A DNA stretch of 64,000 nt, from the NCBI GenBank assembly GCA_030272585.1, contig BSYQ01000014.1, positions 1,612,001 to 1,676,000 of the forward strand, read 5' to 3'. The position numbers and the translations under genes were made by a program. Each line of letters opens with the position of its first letter. The stretch's first letter is position 1. Of the stretch, positions 58,401 to 64,000 are shown one piece after another. The notes under the pieces are model-generated. The model searched no databases. It saw only the letters and a program-made list of their open reading frames with translations, and had not been told where the DNA came from. This DNA comes from Bryopsis sp. KO-2023 (lineage: Eukaryota; Chlorophyta; Ulvophyceae; Bryopsidales; Bryopsidaceae).

Positions 58401-61013
58401 CTCTTTGATCCAGGCCCCCTCCCCCGAAAAAAAACAAAAAAAACACAGTACTGGTAACAAAAAAAATAAAGTATGAAACATGTACTTTAAAGAATTAATT
58501 AAGTAGCATTAGTTAATTTATAACGTATTGATACAAATTAAGTAGCCTTAATAGAGGTGAATCAAGAGAGAGAAAGAGAAAGACAATAATATTGTGCTGG
58601 TTTTTTTTTATGGCCAATGTTGTGTTTGGACAGCTTTTGCACAAGTTGCGAACAATGGATTGATTGGACGGAATGAAAACTATTGTTTATCATACAAGAA
58701 TACAAGAATGTGTGGATATAGATTGAGTGTAAATTCCCCCTTGTTTTCTTTAGTCCTTTTTTTTTTTTGAATTAATCCACATCCATTTACTTGTCCCTAG
58801 CAAGTGAAGTAAAGGCTCTTTTGGACGATGAATCTGCTGCTCCTGGTCCAAAATCGTCGAATTTTTGGATTTTAATTGCAGCTTTGAAGGAATTCGTGGT
58901 AGGTGAGGGTGAATTAGAGGTTATATTTGTTGTTAATTTACTGGTATCATCTTTCCTTTTCATTTCTGGTGTTTCAATATTTTTTCAATTTTGCATTTTG
59001 TTTATATTGATACTGTTCAGGCATATTTCTGGATTGAAAAAAAAAAATAACGCAGCTGATAATTCTTTTTTTTTTTCATTTCTTTTCACCCTGTTTTGCA
59101 ATCTTCCCGGAAACGAAAATGGGTACATGTCCTACATTTCTTTTAGTTTAATCGATTTTTTAATCTAACTGGTTTTTATTTTTATTTTTTTTGGGGGCCA
59201 TGTGTTTCCAAATGAATCTCTGTGAACTACACTTCAGTTTCGTAACATGCATTTATGTTATTTTCAAGAAATTTTATTCATATGTATTTTTTAATATTTT
59301 TTTTGGGGGGGTGTTTGGACAGGAAGGAGAAGGAAATGGGCTACTGCCTTTAGAAGGATCTGTACCAGACATGGTGTCCACAACAGAGTACGTTTTGTTT
59401 TGTTTTTTGTTTTTTGGATATCTTCTTTAATTTTTTTCCGCTCATGTTGCCACAGTTGAGCAATATCTTTTCACTGGGATGGATCTCCACAAGAAATTCT
59501 AATTTTGGAAGTTTACTTTTTTGCTATTTTTCTCCTCTCCATCAAGTTTTGTTTCCATTTTCAGCCTCATTTTAATCGAGGTTTTTGATTAAAACAAAAA
59601 AACAAAAAAACAAGAAGAAGAAGAAGAATAAGAAAGAAAGTAACTCTGTTCTTTTTGTTGCTTTGCAGTTTTTATCTGGAAGTCCAGAGAGTATACCGAA
59701 GTCGAGCAAATTACGAAGCCTCTATTGTTGAACGAAACGCAAAAAGAATTTTATCTTCACTGAGTAGAGACCCCAACTCGATTTCCCCAGACACCATTAA
59801 AACTTTATGCAAAAATGCAAGGAACTTGAGGCTAATTAGGTGAGCGTTTTTTTTTTCTCTCTCTTCTCAATCAACATTTCTGTAAAAACGGTAACCTCCA
59901 ACGGTATTGGTTTGCTTGATGCATTTTTTTTTGCATCGAATTGTTTTTTGAATTTCTTTTTGGGTGGGGGACGGGTTTTTGCATTTTGACTCTCTGGTGT
60001 AAATGTTTCGTCTCTCTCGCTCTTTCACTCTTATTTTTTCTCTTTTTTTTCACTTTTTTTATTTCCACCAACTTTCAACAATCATTGTATATATTCTTGG
60101 ATTAATTCTGAGGCAGTACATATTTAAAAAAAAAATCTTATTTGTTAAAAGATTTTTGTTTTCCCTTCTTGTGAAATGAGCATGGTGTTGCGGCGTTTTT
60201 TCTTCTTCTCGAAACGATATATATTTTCTCTAATTATTTGTATTTGTTTCTTTGCATTTTGTTTGCAGGTGCCCAACCCTGGAGGTAAATTTGAACGAAG
60301 GCTCTCCAGCCCAAATGGCTTTTGCAAAACTGTTGGAAAGGGAGGATTGCCAAGCAAACGCTTCGCTGTACGCGCTGCTGAGGGCAGTTGATGCTTTCTT
60401 TGCCATGCATTCAAGATTTCCAGGCAAGATTTTACAAGATCTATGTTTTCGTGTGTAATATATATTTTTCATACCTATTCCCCTCCTCCAAAAAAAAAAA
60501 AAAGACAGCTGTATGTCATGGAAAAAAAGAAACAAGAAAAAAACAATCGAGGAAAGGGGCTTCGCATCTTTTTCGAGCAAAAACCAAAAAACAAAAATAT
60601 GTACATATATATGTAATACTAAGAATATTCATTTGCAGAGAAAAAAAAATCCTAGATATCTATTTTTTTGTATGCATATGGCACTGAACACAAGCACTGT
60701 TTCAAGTTTTTATTCTTGATATATATTTGACACAGGGACGTTCAACAATGGAGATTGGGAAAATGACGAAAGAATTCTGAAGGCTGTTGTCAGTCAGCAG
60801 CTTCCTTGGTTGGACGTATCTGCCTCCGAAATCGATCGTCTAGCATTAGAAATTTGCAGGTTTGGTGCCAGCGAAATGCATTGTGTGGGTTCTGTCCTGG
60901 GGGGAATAGCTGCACAGGAGGCCATCAAGCTGATCACCGGGCAATTCGTCCCCCTCTGCGGGACGCTTTTGTACAATGCCATGACCTCCACCACCCTCGT
61001 TTTGAATTTGTAG
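55401..61013 (+). CDS. NAE1: NEDD8-activating enzyme E1 regulatory subunit (APP-BP1/ULA1)
   Basis: Eleven inferred exons (55401-55775, 56316-56414, 56855-56916, 57164-57255, 57768-57910, 58255-58315, 58801-58898, 59323-59387, 59669-59839, 60269-60423, 60736-61013) close in frame to 532 residues, matching the roughly 530 of the family. With UBA3 it adenylates NEDD8, which then activates cullin-RING ligases. Seen: KRYDRQLRIWGSHGQQLLE, the degenerate nucleotide fold NSGPTGSETLKNLVLGGI with VVDDCDV, DLGNNFFVD, VRSYGLAGYLR, EHSIIESRPD, SNFWILIAALKEFV, VPDMVSTT, YALLRAVDAFF and the end SVLGGIAAQEAIKLITGQF. As in other NAE1 proteins there is no catalytic Cys. Intron 10 starts with GC (CAG|gcaaga); only this keeps the frame. 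The ATG at 55401 is chosen because homology starts right after it; the frame stays open further upstream. It is convergent with RIO1. Confidence 0.97.
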
Positions 61014-61426
61014 TTTGCGAAAACATGTGCAGATTTCGTTTTTGTGTGTGCAGCAAAATGTATTGGTAAGGTCGGACAGGCTGTTCGATGTGCAACAAAC
61101 CAGAAAAATCCTTATTTCATTCTTAGGGAACGGAGAGTCTCGGTCGAGTGTGTTTTTTCGAATGATTTACAGCAGAGCTGCGAATGAAACGCTCCTGCCG
61201 ATCCGAACAATTGAAAGAAAGATAACGAAAACCAAGAAGAACCCCACCACTCCCTCCATTCCATCACCACTCTTTTCACAAACATTCATGCATTCATACT
61301 CTAAACCAGAAATCGGCAAAACGCAGCAGCTCACTTTTCCTCCTCCACTAAACAGAATTTTCCCCCCTAATGTCCAAATTTTCCACAGGCAAAATCCGGT
61401 CCTCACACGTGTTTCTGTCATTTCTG
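61014..61426. other. convergent 3' spacer of NAE1 and RIO1
   Basis: These 413 bp hold the 3' ends of both convergent genes. No other feature is recognised. Confidence 0.5.
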
Positions 61427-62070
61427 TCATTTCCGATTTTTGCGGCCTTTTTTCTCCTGCCTCTTTTTAAGTTTCTTCGGTGTCTTGTTCTGGCGTCGAA
61501 CCTTGTTGAATTCCTTTGTCACCTTCTTGTTCGCCTGTCGTGTGGGAAAAAAAAGAAAAGAAAAAAAACATACATACAGTCAAAACCCATCCACAGTTTT
61601 AAGTGATCAAAACTTTCCCCCCCCCCCCAAAAAAAAGCAGAAACAAAGAAAGCATCATATAAAATTGTGGTCAGGGAAAAAACCAAAAAAAACACATATC
61701 CTTTCCTGGGAGGCCACATCCAAAAGTTTTTTCCCTTGTATTTATTCATTTTGGTTCTAGTTAAAAAATTAAAAGCGTACCTTTCGCAGCTCTCTGATTT
61801 CTTCCTTGGACAATTTCTTTTTCCTGTCGCCGAGTTCTCCTCCATCTTCTGAAGCCCCCTCCTCCCCTTGAGAATCGCTGTACTCCCCCTCCTCAGACGA
61901 ATAATCGATTCCGGAGCACCCCTTCACCAACCCTGCTCCACTCTCCCTCCCTACCTCAATATCATTCTTGCCTTTGGATTCCAAAGCCCTCGGTACCAAC
62001 TGCACTCCTGTTCGGGGGGAAAAACCACAGCCAAAGTTTTCCCACTCCGAAACTTTTATTATATACCCCA

Positions 62071-62101
<31 letters not shown>

Positions 62102-63574
62102 GAGGGAAACCATAATTTAAGGTAGAAAATCATCAAGAAAAAAACCCCTCACCTTCCCTCCTTATTTTGATTTCCTTTTCTTTTTTTTTTTTCTTCTCAA
62201 ATTTTACCTGAAAGGTCGTCTTTGAGGCCCATGATGGTCTGATAATAGATCCCTTCATCTTCCCCCCTCTGGATTTTTTCCTGGTCCCGTTCGTAATCCA
62301 AAACCTCCTCCATTTTTCTCGGAATAAACGATTTCTGAAAAACGGTCAAAGCTGTGCTGTCTTCCGAAACGATACCCCTCCTAAAAACCAACCAGCCAAT
62401 AAATTAAAAAAACAACAACAAAAAAACACTCCTAATAAGTTGCAGGCATTGATCTGCTGATCTTTACGAATCGAAACAAGCAAATATGACTAATACTTCG
62501 ACAGTGTTTTGAAGCAGCGCAGGATCCCAACGATGAATCCTGATATAGATATATTTCATATATATATATATATATATCGAAACTGAAATTATTTTCCACG
62601 GGGCCAAAAGGTCGAGGGCAGCCGTTCACGGAAATGTGTTACAGGCTGACTCAGAAAAAAAAAAAAAAGCACTGAAAACATATTCTATAACCGAAATATT
62701 TGCGAAAACAACGTCCATTTTGTACTCTTTTTGGCAAAAATGTAAAAAACCTCTGAAAAAATGAGCCTTCGTGTATGTATTGGGTTCGTTTTCTAGGGGC
62801 TAGATTGTTGATGAAAGGAAAACGAATTACACCAGAGGCCAAAAATCCACCCCCCCCACCCCCTCCTTCGAAAAGATACCACACGTGCATACCTGTCTGC
62901 CACCTCCAGCATGTGGTCCAAGGTTTCCTCCATGTTTTCATCAGTAATGGTAGGATCCACGGAAAAATCAAACAGCTCTCTGACTGTCAGGGTTGCAATG
63001 CCTGCATAAGGAAACATCATTTCGCTTTAAAAATCAAAACGAAAAAACACACAGAAAGCAAATTCAAATTCACAGATAGATGTCCCAGTGGCTGGCAGTT
63101 GCACATCCTGAGCAAAAACAAATGACCAGCATTTTTTTTCTCCAAAACCCCCCACGGATGTTTCAGCAATAGCATTCTGATCAATACATACATATGGTTG
63201 ACCCCCCCCCTCCCTTTCGTTACCCTGTCTTGTGAAAAAATCGTTCAGATGTTTGGAATCCTCCTTCAGGAAATCCAGTGCATGCGGATGGTCGAGATCC
63301 ACCCCTTGGCTGACATCGATTATGTAACACTCTCCCTGCAAAAACACATTCAAAAGCAAGCAATGTTGTGTGTTTAATTAGATGCCAGCAGGCAGTGTCA
63401 AATTCGAAACACGCCCTATGGGAAAATGATAAAAGAACTCGCTTGCATATTTTATGCCCTTGAAAAAGAAAAAAAAGTTTCGACATGAAGAGCCCATCAG
63501 CATCTTTTTTTTTAAGGGCATCATGCAGTTGAGTTTTTTCACGTATTTTGCAATCATGTGTTTTTCTGGAGGGT

Positions 63575-63605
<31 letters not shown>

Positions 63606-64000
63606 CAGCAACAAGCACGCCATCTAAAAATTGGCGGTGACCTCATATGCTCTATTTGGAAAATATTCGATCTTCCATCAATATTTCAAAAAATTTATTC
63701 AGTAAAAATAAAAAACGAAATGTGTGCCAAGAAAAACTAAAACTAAGTTGAAACGCAGCTCTTTTTTGTTTTGGTGATTTGTTTGTTCACCTTAAGGTAA
63801 AGGATATTATATTCGCTGAAATCGGCATGCACCAATTTGCATTTCCTGTAGAGCTTCCACAGGGCAATAACCAGCTGTCGATATGCATCTTGATATTGAT
63901 CTTGGTCCAATTTGACGTCTTTTAATCTGGGGGCTGCCATGCCGTCCTCGCCAATCAGCTCCATTACTAAAAGATGCATTCTGAGCTCTACAGGCTTTGC
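61427..64000 (-). CDS. RIOK1: RIO1-type atypical protein kinase (partial, runs off the right edge)
   Basis: Six exons are seen (64000-63791 incomplete at its 5' side, 63335-63224, 63001-62893, 62380-62208, 62007-61781, 61534-61427), all in one frame, giving about 311 residues of the C-terminal part and ending in TGA. RIO1 is an ATPase/kinase that acts in the last cytoplasmic steps of 40S subunit maturation. The hinge [19 protein letters not shown], the catalytic loop [13 protein letters not shown] and the metal-binding loop [20 protein letters not shown] are RIO1-specific. They are followed by [10 protein letters not shown] and [19 protein letters not shown]. After the kinase come [14 protein letters not shown] and a [16 protein letters not shown] segment typical of RIO1. 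The acidic tail ([15 protein letters not shown]) and a final Lys/Arg-rich stretch ([15 protein letters not shown]) match the family. The ATP-binding N-terminal half lies outside the window. Confidence 0.95.

Noticed and set aside
1-64000. tRNA, rRNA or other structural RNA genes
   Set aside because: I saw no convincing B-box or cloverleaf pattern by eye; a covariance-model scan would be needed to exclude them fully.

Overview
The window is nuclear DNA of an intron-rich unicellular eukaryote that uses the standard genetic code (TAA, TAG and TGA all end genes here). Exons are short and GC-balanced; introns and spacers are A/T-rich with very many mononucleotide runs (poly-A, poly-T and long G or C runs) and small satellites. 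Splice sites are GT-AG, plus two well-supported GC-AG introns. A long K/E/R-rich coiled-coil protein hints at a flagellated cell and an mTERF-like protein hints at organellar gene expression, so a flagellate protist, possibly algal, is my guess. I cannot name the species.

Layout, left to right: a ten-exon coiled-coil gene (411-4858 +); a small SNARE-like/Ser-Gly-tailed hypothetical gene (9179-7638 -); a single-exon DEDDh 3'-5' exonuclease with a spliced upstream ORF (10435-11130 +); a family 2 glycosyltransferase (15853-14054 -); translation elongation factor eEF1B-gamma (16301-20877 +); a hypothetical first exon (23679-23410 -); an mTERF-like gene (26810-25161 -); a foldback/hairpin cluster (27128-27388); a coiled-coil CCCH zinc-finger gene (28174-31450 +); a secreted Cys-rich/VPATP-repeat/Gly-Ala-rich protein (34012-35427 +); a poorly resolved block (36.6-40.3 kb); Rab geranylgeranyltransferase beta (41885-40899 -); a 78-residue secreted peptide (42550-43011 +); beta-carbonic anhydrase (44685-46481 +); RNA polymerase III second-largest subunit RPC2 (55099-47973 -, 12 exons); NEDD8 E1 regulatory subunit NAE1 (55401-61013 +, 11 exons); and RIO1 kinase (running in from the right edge, ending at 61427 -).

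The genes are mostly housekeeping and do not form one pathway: translation and ribosome biogenesis (eEF1B-gamma, RIO1, RPC2), protein modification (RabGGTB, NAE1), carbon chemistry (carbonic anhydrase) and secretion/surface (two signal-peptide proteins, glycosyltransferase). The main organisational pattern is head-to-head pairing: SNARE-like/exonuclease, glycosyltransferase/eEF1G, mTERF/CCCH, RabGGTB/secreted peptide and RPC2/NAE1 each share a divergent intergenic region, several carrying CACGTG. Exon structures given below were built by hand from splice motifs and checked for reading-frame continuity; where the frame did not close I say so.
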